Source of the DNA: Pardosa pseudoannulata
Taxonomy: Eukaryota > Arthropoda > Arachnida > Araneae > Lycosidae
Assembly: GCA_032207245.1 (NCBI GenBank)
Contig: CM063498.1
Location: 56,477,954-56,541,953, forward strand
DNA length: 64,000 nt
Reading direction: 5' to 3'
The notes beneath the pieces are model-generated. The model was not told the DNA's origin, ran no database searches, and worked only from the letters and a program-made list of their open reading frames with translations. Shown one piece after another: positions 41,444 through 55,199 of this stretch. Each line of letters begins with the position of its first letter. Within the stretch, counting starts at the first letter, position 1. A program made the translations under genes and the position numbers.

Positions 41444-44400
41444 TGCAAACATATATTGTCCCCACTATTATAAAAAAATATTTTGTTTTTTATTGAAAAG
41501 AATATAGTTACGCTGCCATCTAAAATTAACCAGCAATTGGGATATATTTCATCAGGAGACATCATTAGATAAGATTTATCTAGGATATTTTAGTAATATC
41601 AACAGTCAATAAACCATATAATGTTTATTAAAAAATTTGATTTGTCTGTAATAAAACAAGTATTTTTATAAACAACTTATATGCATTCACATAAATACAT
41701 GCTTACATTATATGATAGATAAATAGATAAAACTTTCAATTTAACTTTCTACTTTTGTAATTTTATTCCTAAGATTCCATCTCTAGATTTTTATTTTTGC
41801 TTTTGCTTTTATTTAGGTTCTTGCATCAGGAATTGATGAACAGCGATCTCATCTTGCTAAGACCAACAAAGATATTGATGATTTATCAAAACATTTGTCA
41901 CCAAAAGCTGTCATGGCACTTCATGCACAAACTTCAGATGTACAAAAACGAATTGATGAACTTCATGATGTTATTAGAGTCCAAACAATCCGTCTGGGTT
42001 CTGTTATAGCTGAACAAGAACAACTGCTTAAAACCATTGATACATTTACTCAGTGGGAAGATGATGTTAAAGTCCAATTATCAAATTTTGATGACATATT
42101 TGTAGATCAAATTGAAGCTGTATTAAAGAAAATTCAGGTGAGGAAAATTTCTTTTGACCTTATTTAAAGTAACTGTCATTTTAAAAATATTTCTAAAAGT
42201 CAGATAATCTTTTACTAAATCTATATATATTTTATTGAAATACTTTTATATTTGTAGTAGAGTAAGAGTCCTAAATTTTTTGTACCATTTTTATGGGCAC
42301 TTAATAACTATATATGGATGATTATAAAAATTAGAATTAAATTTATTTAGAAATAAATTCATTTTTAATATACAAAAACAACCTTTACTTGTAAATTCAT
42401 TACGTTTTTTAAAATCCTAAGATTTTTTCTATTTTATCCTTTCATTTAGATGCTGAAAATTGAAAATGATAGCCGTCAAGTTGATTTTAACAATATATAT
42501 GAAGAAGTAAAACGTTTGAATGACACATATGAGACTTCTGAGGTTGAGCAGATAACTTCATTATATTCTAAGCTTTCAGAGCTTTATCAGAATACTGAAG
42601 AACTCTTAGCAAAGAAGCAGAAACTACTTCAAAAGTTCCTAGATTTTGAAGCATGGAATAAAGATATGTGTGAGAACTTACGTCTTTTGATGCAAAAAAT
42701 AGAAGGAAAAAAATATTCATCTGAAGAATTGTATAATGTAATTGATGAGTTATCTAAACTTCAAAAAGAGTTTGAAAAGAAATCAGCTGAAGTATCTGAT
42801 CTGGATGAGTTTTGTCGAAGACTTAATCAGATTATCCGAGACCGTTCTACTTCATTACCAATTACAGTTGCTGATCGCTTAGCTTATATTGAATCCCTTA
42901 TGAGGACAGTAAAAGAATCTCTTATGCAAGAAGAAGAAGGCTTAAGAAAGTTAGATGCTAAATGGAAAGAATTCAATAATCAACATAGTGCACTGTGCAA
43001 ATGGCTGTCAGATGTTGACAATAAGATTCAAAATTTGCATGAAAAATCTTCATCTTTAAATGATTTTGAAAGACAAATGAATGTTGTTCAGGTAGGATAA
43101 TGCTTATAGTTTTTCAGAAAGATAAATTTTAATTCTATTCTTAGTCATGCCAATTAAATTGAATTTATATTAGATCCTTTCCTATTTTTATAAAAGTAAC
43201 AATTGTAGGTTTTTTTACTAGAATTAAATAACTTTCATAAAAAAAATCTAGAGCTAAATTTGATTATAAAAATATTTATTCTTCCTTTTCAAGGTAACTT
43301 CATATAATGATTTATGAATTCTAGTATTCTTAATAAATAATGGTATACTAACAAAATTCTGTTCATTTTTGAATTTTCACTGTTTTTTAATCTAAAATTC
43401 TGACCTTTTTATAAATAAGTTTCATGAAACTTGATAGTCTGATTTTATAAAATATTTTACCACTGGGTTATAATTATGTCATATTAACCTTTTTCAGAAA
43501 ACTCCTCTCAACTGAAAATCTTAAATTAGAATATAAGATAAATTATTTTCTATGGTGAATTTCTTAGAGTACTTTTATATTTATTATTCAGTTAAATCTA
43601 AAGTAAAATTTGGTTATAAAGGTATTTATTTCGGCTTATTCTTTGAGATAGTATCATATTCAGACTTGTGAATTCTAACACAGTTATTAAATAAATAGTA
43701 ATAACTTAAGAAAGTCTTCATTTTTCTGTTCAATTTTGCTCATATCTGACATTATACTGGAACTTGATTATTGGATTTTGTAATCTAACTAACCTATCAG
43801 AATTACATGTGCCATATTTAACTGATCAATTTTTTTAGAGAATATCCCACAGTTGAGAATTTCTATGAAAAATTAATTGTATGTTAGAATTTTTTCCATT
43901 CTTATCTTTATGAAATTATTTATTTTTCAACTGATTAAATGTGATCAATTTCATATTCATTGTATGTTTATAATTTCAGTTAAATTATATTTTTATCAAA
44001 TGCATTTTTTTTCACCACTATTCTTTTTAGAATCTTCAACTGGAAATGGAAAACCACTTGCCATCTTGTACAAAACTTCATGAACTGGGACGTTCATTGA
44101 TAGAAATTGATTCATCATCATTCACAACTATCCAAAGCCACTTGACTGCTTTGGATAAACAGTGGGAACAACTCTCATCAGATTTGATACAGAAAGGAAA
44201 AACTGTTAGCCGTATTGTGCAGCTATGGAAAGAGTGTGAAGCTTTGCATGAACAATTGTCAGATGCTTTAAATAATGCATCTCATTCTGTTAAAAGTCCT
44301 TCTTTTGTTCCATGTGATTCTGTCCAAGTATCAAAGCTTCTGGAAACTGCCAAGGTAAAGTTTAAATTGACAAATTTTTAAGCTGACTTATAGATCATTT

Positions 44401-47400
44401 AAGTAAGTTAATTATGTGATATCTGTCCATCCATGTATGTATTAATACATTCTCTGTATGTCTGTCATACATTCTAAAGTGACTAAATAATTTTGATGAA
44501 ATTATGCATGGTAATGTAAACTGACTTTGAGGTCTATTGTTATGAGTTTAAGATCATGCTAGAGATAGCTTTTTATCCCTGTTTAATGTCTCCATCAGGC
44601 CAGGTAATCATATAGTAAGACATGACTAGATAAAATTGTATTATATTGAAAAGATGCATTCATGGATACCAATATGCCAGTTATATTAGCTTCTAGTGTT
44701 CAAAAGTAGAAGCTAATATAACTGGTTACATTAATGCTGATTGTATTATATTGAAAAGATGCATTCATGGATACCAATATGCCAGTTATATTAGCTTCTA
44801 CTCTAGAAGTACATTACTGTTACATTAATGCTGATTAAGATTATGGGTTTATTTTACATTCGTTATTTAAACACCAGCAATGTCAGGCATTAAGGTTAGT
44901 AACATATATTATGTTTTGGCAAACTTAAGATGTAAAATTCATATTAAAATAATTGTGTAACATATTTAATATTCATTTTAATATAATTTTTTTACTGTTT
45001 ATTTAATGAAAAACTACTTGTTGCATAGTTATGACTTAAAATTTTAAAATATTTTTTAAAGTAAGGTTTCCATAATAAATTTCTTTTATATAGTTATCTA
45101 ATATCTATGTTTTTATAATAATCTAATATGTCAAAAATTGGAATTTCTGGACTCAAAATCTATTGAGGATCCTTTACACTTGTACCAGAGACTGAAAGTA
45201 GAATTTTGGGTTTTAAAAAGACCTAATGGACAAGATCTCTTATTCTCAGATTACATTTTTTATGCAATCTTGGTCATAAGTATAATTTATCGTATATTGC
45301 ATGTTACAGTGGTAAGTCTTGTATTAAAAGTTTATTTGAGGTAAATCATCAAGCAAGTCTTGAGTAAATTCACGTCTAAATTGAGTACTTAGGATGTACA
45401 ATTATTTTCCTTTTGAATATTTTTCAAGGTATTTATGGAAGTAAAAATTAATTGTATTAGGTTTTTTTTAATATATTAAGCATTTTATTCTATGAATTTT
45501 TCATTTTGTAAATTGTTTTGCAGGGTGGAAATGATATCCTAAAGTGCCATTATTTTGAACTGGACAATTATAATCAAAAATGTAAAGAATTAATTGAACT
45601 GCTATCAATCATTCCTGCTTTTGACATATCAAATGTTGAGAAAAAGCGCTCTGATATATCTTCTCGGTGGCAAGAAACTCGTAATGCTGTGGAGACCAGA
45701 GTTCAGAATTTGGAATCTCAAATGGTTCTATGGCAGCAATTAGATTTTGACAAAGAAGAAATCATTGCCTGGGTAACAGAAATGTGTCGCAGCATGACTG
45801 ATTGCCTTTCAAACTTTGAAAATAAAGAAAAGGCTCAACATATTTTGGATAGATATAAAGTTAGTTTCTTTTTTTTTCCTAAAATAGTGCGTTTTAAGAA
45901 TTTGTATTGCAAAATGTTCTAGTTTTATTACATTGAATATGCATGATGTAAAAATGTATTTCATGTTATATGTTTCTTTAAGTCAAATGTCTCTGCATTG
46001 CTGCATTATAAAAATCAATACAATATAGAAGATAAAGTACTATAAATACTTTATTTTGCCTTGAAATTTGGGTTAAGTTTTCTTTGATTTTCCTTTTTAT
46101 TGTATTTTCATTTAAAAAATAACAAAGTGAATTAACTATTTATTATTTCTTATTCAATGTATCAGAAACTGCTAATGTTTCTCCTTAAATAAGCTAAATT
46201 AACTTGTAATATTATATCTTCTTAATAGCAGTCTAATAATTTATTACGTAAGAGTTATATAAAATAATTTTTAATATTTTTCAGAATGAACTTGATAGCC
46301 ACTTAGAAAGCAAAAGGGATATTTTCGCAAAGATAGAATCTCTTCAAAAGCTAAATAAAAATTCTGAAATTCCAACACTGACATCTCTTAGAGGTGTCAT
46401 TGAAAATCATTTTGATGAAGTAGCTAATCTTGCATCTAAATTAGCAAAATTTATTCATGAGATTGGTATCGAAGAAAATGAATTGAAGCATGAGCAATCC
46501 CAACTCAGTGAGTGGCTAAGGATTATGAGAGAGGCTGTTACAAAGTGTGAAGATGTTTCTGCTGGTGATGATATTATTCTTCAGAATTATGAAACTTGCA
46601 AGGTAAGAAACCAAAATTGCTCTTTTGTCTAACATTTAAAAGAGCTACTTTATTCAGGGCCTAATCATACTTACATTGGCCCCAGGGCAAAGATTTACTT
46701 TGGCACTGCCATATTATCCCAATCACTTAATACACCAGTCGACATTTATTTAACGTATTGAACATCATGGGATCACCAATCTCTGGTTACTTCAATAATT
46801 CTCTAAGGATCATAGGTTTCCAGCAAAGTAGACTGATCCTTGAGTTATTGTTCAGCACTGCTAGTTATACTCTCTGTGTATTTTTGAAGAAATTTTTTCA
46901 ACATAAGCTATATAATAGTTCGCTTTTTTGAAAATGATTACTCATTCAAAATAGTCATAACTAGAGAAACATTGGTCATAATATGAGAATCTTATTAGCC
47001 TCTTGACAAATGCAGTCATTATTCTTGCTAATTTTTTTACCAGCTAGTCATCCAACTATAATTTTACCATTCTGTTATATTTTTCTACATATGCTAACTG
47101 AAGTTTTGCCTTATAACCCAGCAAAAAAAAAAAATACCTGGAGAGAAAACTGATAAGGGTTTGTTCATATTGAGAGAATTTTAAACAAAATTACTTTAAG
47201 TTACAGCTAAACTTAATAATTAAAGTTCTAATTATGTATAAAAATCTCATATTTTTATTGAGTTGAATATTGTATTTGACTATCAATAGATAGAAATATG
47301 TATGTACATGTTTGTATGTATGTACATACATATATGTTATGCCATAAAAATAATGACAGATGCTGATGTTGTAAAACAATGGCAATCTTGCAAAGTGTTG

Positions 47401-47856
47401 GCAGTCATCTAAAATTATCTGAAATTTAAATAAACATCTAGTTTAAATTTGTTTTGCTAGACTCAGCATTGTCTACAACCAAGTCCTAAAATACTTCATT
47501 TTATTGACATTAAAACTGAAAATAAAGCAACTACTTCTGCACATTTGCCAAAAATTGCTAGAAACTGTATTCCCTCAAATGAGACAGAGCACATTTTTTG
47601 CAGTTGAATTAGTTTATTCATCATTCATTGTATGGTTTTTGAGCAAGCCAGGTAGTTGCATAAAATTGCAAAATCAGTGGTCATAGTCCGTATTGTGCAG
47701 CCCCAGTACCATTAAATTGAAAATGTACAAAGGGTAAAAACTTGAAAGTTAAGATCTTGTTAATAAGAAAATGGAAAAGATTGCACTTTTTTATTTAGTT
47801 TCATTCTTTCATAATTATATAAAATTGGGAAAACTAATTTAGACGGTTCAAATTTT

Positions 47857-47928
<72 letters not shown>

Positions 47929-50900
47929 TATGTATATGATTTTAGGGGTCATTTTTCTTTGATTAGCCCTGAGTTATTGCCCAGCTACCCCATGTGATAA
48001 TCAGGATCTGCTTATATTTGTACTCATTTTTTAATGATATTTTAATTTTTATTATTTATGTTTTTATAAATAGAGAAATTTTATTTTTTAGAAACTTGAA
48101 TCAGAAATTATTGCCCATAAAGAAGTGTTCAACAAATTGAATGTAAAAATTAATGACACCAAACAGAAACATTCAAACTTAGACATATCATTCTTGGACA
48201 AAGAGAGCTCCAACCTCCAAAAGCGGTAAACATTTTTCCAAGTTTTCAAATTCTTAAAAATAATATAAGAAATGTTATTTTCTATGTAAAAAATTCTTGC
48301 TGTTAATATGAATATTTACTTATTCTATATTGCTTTATTCTTATTTTTGAATCACTTCAGTTTGTCCTTATGATTTGAAATTTTTTTTAGCAAATGTAAG
48401 TATTGAAGTGTATATTTAATGGAAAATTGAATCATTATTACATTAATTTTTTCTTCTTTTTGAAAATAGGAAATTCAGTTTTATATTTAAGTCTTACGTA
48501 CACTGAGAAAAGGTTCAAATATTAATAGTTTTTATTTATGTTACATTTTAAAGGGAAAGTATAAAATATTCTGTTACTACAGATATAGTTGTGCATAAAA
48601 AAATCCCATTGGAATAAAAAAATGCATAAAAATGAAAATCATATTAATTTATTCTCTAATATGTCCATAAAATTTTTACTATCAAATATTAAAATTAATT
48701 TTTATTTTTAATTGAAATTGTAGTTACACTCAATTTGAAAACTATTTCATACCCTTATAAATCAGTTCACATGAAATGCAAATCAATGGTTCTCAAACTT
48801 TTTCAGTTTTCAGCCGTCTAACCGAAACCCAGTATTTCCGTGGGGCCTTATGTAAAATTTCAAAATAGTTAATTGTGGTGAACTTCAATTATAAGTGTTT
48901 ATTTTCCTAAAACATAGTCAACTTCAATAATTTTGTATTGTAGGTTAAGTAGATAAAAATAATCAGAACATGTTTTAGGCAGCATAAAAATCTATTAAAC
49001 AAATATAATTTTGCTTGGGTGTTTGTTTATAATGCTTATTTTTATTTAGTGAAACTTGATTTTTTTTTATCATATGAGAAAAATACTTTATAAACTTCTC
49101 TGGATCAAAACAATATTCAATTCTTGTTATTGATGTTACTCTGAGTTCTATTGAGTTACACAGGGAATGTATAGTTCAAGAATAAAACAACATTACAGGA
49201 TTACCAAAAAAATGTATCAGCAGAATTATCAGGACTTTCCCTTTTAATTCTGAAATTGCTATATGTGAAAATAGGTAATATATTGAAAATGAGCAATGAC
49301 ATCCATGTATATACAAACATTAATTGTGCAACTTTTATTGGTGTTCATGCAAATTATTTCACATGATCCCAACTAGAAGGTAAATTATTAATACTTCACA
49401 TTATTATTACTTAACACTAGCTAATCTTAATGTTACTACCTGTGAAAAAAAGAATATATATATGTAAAATTATGAAAATTTTGTAAAATGTTATGGCAGC
49501 CTTGTGAAGAAGTTGAAGAAGTCCATGGTACCAAGATGCATTGTTTAAAAACTACTAGTGTAAATGGAAAGCTATATTTCCTAACCATTTTTTAAAACTT
49601 TTTATTGGATTGCACAATTATATAATGTGTGATGTATGTATTTTGCATTCATATATATCTTCAGAATTCCAATTTTCTATTTCAAGGATTTTCACATAAG
49701 TATATACTTTTCTATCTGAATTTATAAATTTATTTTTAATTACTTCTGTTTATTAATAGTGTTTAATCATTTAAATTCAAAATTAATATTTTTTAAGGTA
49801 TGAAAAGTTAAAAAGTACTGCATCAAAAGTGTGCAATTTCTTATCATCATCTTTGGAAAGACGTTACCAATTAGCTATGCAAGATTTTCAACGTTGGTTA
49901 ATTACCAATGTAGAGAAAACATCCTCTTGTAATCCGGATTTTGCTGGTGATAGATATAGCTTAGAATCAAAAATGGGAGTCTTACAAGTGAGTTTTATAA
50001 TTCTGTACCTCTATTTTATTTATTATATTGTTAACTTATCAGTTCCTAGCATTTTGTCATGGACCCCCAAAAACTTAGATTTATTATTATAATCTGTTTA
50101 AATTTATTAATAATGAATATTAGTAATATTTAGAAAATTCAAATTTGTATATTATGTACCCATCAGTATTTATTTAGTTTTTCTCTTTGTAACAACCTTA
50201 GTTGCATAGTATTTGATAAAAAATGGAATAAAACAATACAGAAATAATCTTACTGGTACTTTTAGTTTTACAAAATTATGAATAACCCACTATCCTAATT
50301 TTAATAAGTCTTACAAAAAGTTCCCTAGAGTGCCACATGAATGAGACATGATCTAAGCTGTGTTACAATAAATACTTTGGTTGAGCATTATATATCTCAT
50401 AAAGTTGCCATGTTTCGTAAAACTTAACAGTAAAAAAAATCATAAAGAATCTTATCCCTGAAAATATCTCTCTTGATATCTCCTATGGGCTTAGAAGTCA
50501 TTGAGGTTCTAAAACTCTTCTGGACCTCAGTTTAAGGCCTTGGTACAAGACTTACCCAATAGAACTGGGAAGCCAATCTTATAGAAAATATGCTAAAGGG
50601 TAAGGAATGTCCTAAAATAGCCCTGCTGAAAATCCAACCTTAAGTATCTGTAAAAAAAATTGTCAGTTTACTCTGAGGCTCCTGTGAAGTTAGACCTCTC
50701 ATGCTATTTGTAATGCCATGTAGCATTATATAAATAAAGAGATAATTTATTCCTTGTACCTTTCATTTGTCTCAAAGACCTGAGTCAAGGTTCCATCATA
50801 GTGACCTTTGAGTGATGGTTCTGAAGCCCAGGTTTGTGTTTGCCACCTCTCTAAATTTCCTGTTCTTCTCTTTTGGTTTTTCAGTTTATGTCTCTAAGTG

Positions 50901-53900
50901 CAACAAGCTAAATTCATCTAGTTTTTCACTGTCCATTTTTTGTCCATGAAGTTCATGTCACCCTCACTAATACTGACATCAAGAGGCTCACTAGAGCATC
51001 TGTCAGTCTTTCAAATTCTTTCTCTGAATGCATCTCTTCTTCTCTTCTACACTCGCTCACAGATTACGCCTGTGGTACTCTGGGTACTTCAAGAGTGACC
51101 AGTGGCATGGGCTGGCCCAATGCTTGAAATCTGCCCACCACCACTGGGAGAAGCCTGGAGGGCCTCATGGTCCCAGATCGGTGTTAGCTTGTATCAAAGA
51201 CTATATCTCAATGAGATAACATGTTACATGTCACCCTGAATAACAGTATTATTATGTACATACACACATATAAATATATGTATCAAACATATAACTATTT
51301 TGCATAAAACAAAGTTATCCTTTTATAATTTTGAAAATATGTATGAGTTTAAAAGTTTATATATATTTTTATTAATGTTTATATTGATCAAATGTATACT
51401 TGTATTAATCTTGTAACAGTTTTATTAAGTATAGCTTTTCTCTTAGGAAATTGAGAATAATATTCCTCAAGGTGAAAGCAAAAAATTGAAACTAGAAATA
51501 ACTGCAAACAATACACTTCAAGTTTTGCCTGCCGAACGACATCCTGAAATTCAATCGGTCTTAGATCAAGCTAATTCTGATTGGGAGTCTTTTATTTCTT
51601 CAATTTCTACTATTAAAACATCATTACAAAGGATTTTGAACTTGTGGTTACGATAAAGTTCATGTCACCCTCACTAATACTGACATCAAGAGGCTCACTA
51701 GAGCATCTGTCAGTCTTTCAAATTCTTTCTCTGAATGCATCTCTTCTTCTCTTCTACACTCGCTCACAGATTACGCCTGTGGTACTCTGGGTACTTCAAG
51801 AGTGACCAGTGGCATGGGCTGGCCCAATGCTTGAAATCTGCCCACCACCACTGGGAGAAGCCTGGAGGGCCTCATGGTCCCAGATCGGTGTTAGCTTGTA
51901 TCAAAGACTATATCTCAATGAGATAACATGTTACATGTCACCCTGAATAACAGTATTATTATGTACATACACACATATAAATATATGTATCAAACATATA
52001 ACTATTTTGCATAAAACAAAGTTATCCTTTTATAATTTTGAAAATATGTATGAGTTTAAAAGTTTATATATATTATTAATGTTTATATTGATCAAATGTA
52101 TACTTGTATTAATCTTGTAACAGTTTTATTAAGTATAGCTTTTCTCTTAGGAAATTGAGAATAATATTCCTCAAGGTGAAAGCAAAAAATTGAAACTAGA
52201 AATAACTGCAAACAATACACTTCAAGTTTTGCCTGCCGAACGACATCCTGAAATTCAATCGGTCTTAGATCAAGCTAATTCTGATTGGGAGTCTTTTATT
52301 TCTTCAATTTCTACTATTAAAACATCATTACAAAGGATTTTGAACTTGTGGTTACGATATGAGAATGAACAAGAAAGCTTCACCTCTTGGCTTCGAGATA
52401 TGGAATCAAAAGTCAAAAGTGAAACTACCCAACAAGTAGAATTCAATGACATTCAACAACAGTTATCTGTCGTTATGGTATGTTTTTATTCATTTTGAAA
52501 TATTTATTTAAGCAAAGCTATTGACAATACTATATAATAAATATGCATTACATTCAGACCCCAATCATGACAATCTGATGCTCTGGACAAAGATCAGTTT
52601 GAGAGCCTTATCAAACTGCTATTAATTGAATGAAAAAAAGAGTTGGTAGGGAAAAGTAGATTTGGCCCTTAATTACATAAGTTATACATGCTTATAGTAT
52701 GAATAAATTTTTTGTTTTATATACATCTTTGCATTTTTTATAAAAAATTATTTGAATTTTTATTTTTCTGTTTATAGAGTTATACATCACTATAAAACTG
52801 AATGAGTTTTTGTCTTATTAAGTTGTTTGGAAGATAACTTCCACTCCCTCTTTTTAAGGAATTAATTTTTTTCAAGTATATAAATATTAGATTACACAGC
52901 AATCATTTTGTATAATATCTGATAATGAATGTGGTGTAGTATGGTTTAGAATAAAGTTGGCTGGTTAATTTTTTTAATAATCTTGAGGAAAAAAGAAAAT
53001 TAGGTATGGGGGTCCTCTGGGATCCCTGGGTAAAATCTAAATTTTCCAAGTAATTATAAGGTCCTGATTACGTTGTGTTGTTAAAAGTTAAAAACTTTTT
53101 AATCTTTTGTATCACTGTTACTTTTTTTTTTTTTTTTTTTTTTTTTGTATGTGTGTGTGAATATGATTTCTGAAATATAAGGTTTGGATTAGTTAAAATT
53201 AAGAATAGAGACATCTTAAAATAGTATTTTCTTAAAGATAGACTCAAATTCATTATGGAAACTCAATTTTTATGCAAAAAAAAATTCTACAATATTTATA
53301 AGAAATATATTTTTATGACAATTAGGGAAAAAAGCTACTATTTTGTACAATTTAGATTATATTTGAAGTTTTTTTTTTTTTGTTTATCTGTAAAAATTGA
53401 TGAAAATTAAATACTTGTTATTTCTGAGATCTATTTAGATATTTTATTTTTATTATAACTGTTATTCATTGAATACTTTAACTCATGCTTAATAGGGTCT
53501 TCAAAAAGAGGTTGGTTCAAAGAAAAAGAATCTAGAAGATTTGTTGCAAATAATTCAAGAAATCAGTACAGAAAGCCCTGAAGCTCGTTTAAAAACACAT
53601 ACATCCCAAATTACATCTAGATACCAAGCCTTAGAAAGAGCAATCCAGGTGAGTGTATTTTACATACAAATTTTTATTCAAAATTTATTACTAACAATGT
53701 TTAAACCATTTCTTAGTATAAGGTATTATATTCAGTATCTTTTTATCTAGTAAGTAAATTGTTCATTTTCCATGTTTGATGACTTTTATTTTTAAAAAGT
53801 AAAATCTAAGATGGCAGTAAAGGAAAAAATTTGTCTAAAGTTTATAAACCCTTAAATTTCTGAATTTTCTGTTTCCTACTGAATAAATTTATAAAATCTT

Positions 53901-55131
53901 AACACATTATATGCAGGCTTGGCGAATGCAGTGATATTCGCATAGCGGGGCAATCGGACGAAATTTGCATTATTCCCGGATCATTATCTTATGCTTCAAT
54001 TCATTAAAAATGTGTTAATTTTTAAAAGGGAGATTACTCGCTCCCACAGATAATGATTGGCATGCCAAGTGGGTAATCACCCATTCCCGCATGTAATGTG
54101 TTAATTACTAAGAATAGTTTGTATGAAGTCAGTTTATAATTTGTTACTTGCTCAAAATTTTTTCTTTGAATATGATTTATCCTGCACTAAATGATTTAAA
54201 TTGTTGAAATAGACAAATTAAAGTTTAATTAAAAGAGTTGTATTAACACAAAAGGTAAAAATGTTGTTGTGTATAGCATTAAAAATGTATGGTAAAATAT
54301 AAAGGAATAATGTACATAATGTTATACATTGTTAATTATTAAATAACTTAATTTTGAATATAAAACTAATAAAACAATTTAATATTTTTAGTCTCTTATA
54401 CTCATGTTTTTAAAGCATTTACTAATTTTTAAATGGTAGTTCTTATGAATATATCTAAATGTTTTTGCTAACGTCTTTGGAATTTCCCGTTTTAGGAATC
54501 TATTCGAAGATTAGAAGCTCTGCTAAAAGTGAAAAAAGAGTATGAAGTTGCCAAAGTTGCTTTAGAAAACTGGTTATCTGAAATGGAAAAACTGTTAGAA
54601 CCTAATCTTGACACTTCAGGAGATAAGGAGACTTTGCAAGTAAAACGACAAAGTCTGAAGGTGAGCATATTTTTTAATTGATCCTGCATTGATTGTTTTA
54701 TCCCTCTTGGTTGAAACTTGTAATATGTTTTTCAGTAAATTAATTGTACTGAAAAGTTTGCATCTCGGAAAAAAACTTTCATATATTTTTAAAATATATT
54801 TCTGTTAAATCCTTATTATTGTTAAAGGTTAAAAAAAGGGGGGGGGATGACCATTATTAATCTTAACTCTGTCTTAATAAAAAATGTGTATATATGTGTG
54901 TGTATACATACATATGTATGTATACTACTTTCTACCAGTTGTGATCTAAGACTTACATGAATACCTGAAGACTCTTTTTAGTGTCAAATGACAGCTTTTT
55001 TATTATTAGATAAAATCAAGTCATCAAAAATTTTTGAATTTTTAAAGATTATTGTACCTATTTGTTATGTAAGTGTGAGGTCACCTAAATGTTTTCAGAA
55101 TGAGAATCTAGACAACTGATTTAGAGCATGG

Positions 55132-55199
<68 letters not shown>

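Noticed and set aside
41377..41565. Minus-strand frame in intron 27
   Set aside because: Mostly AT microsatellite translation, no domain.
41797..42009. 70-codon frame overlapping exon 28
   Set aside because: A shadow frame of the true nesprin exon at 41817-42137.
51028..51219. 63-codon frame repeated exactly at 51735-51926
   Set aside because: The repetition is explained by the tandem duplication, so it is not evidence of selection; no domain recognised.
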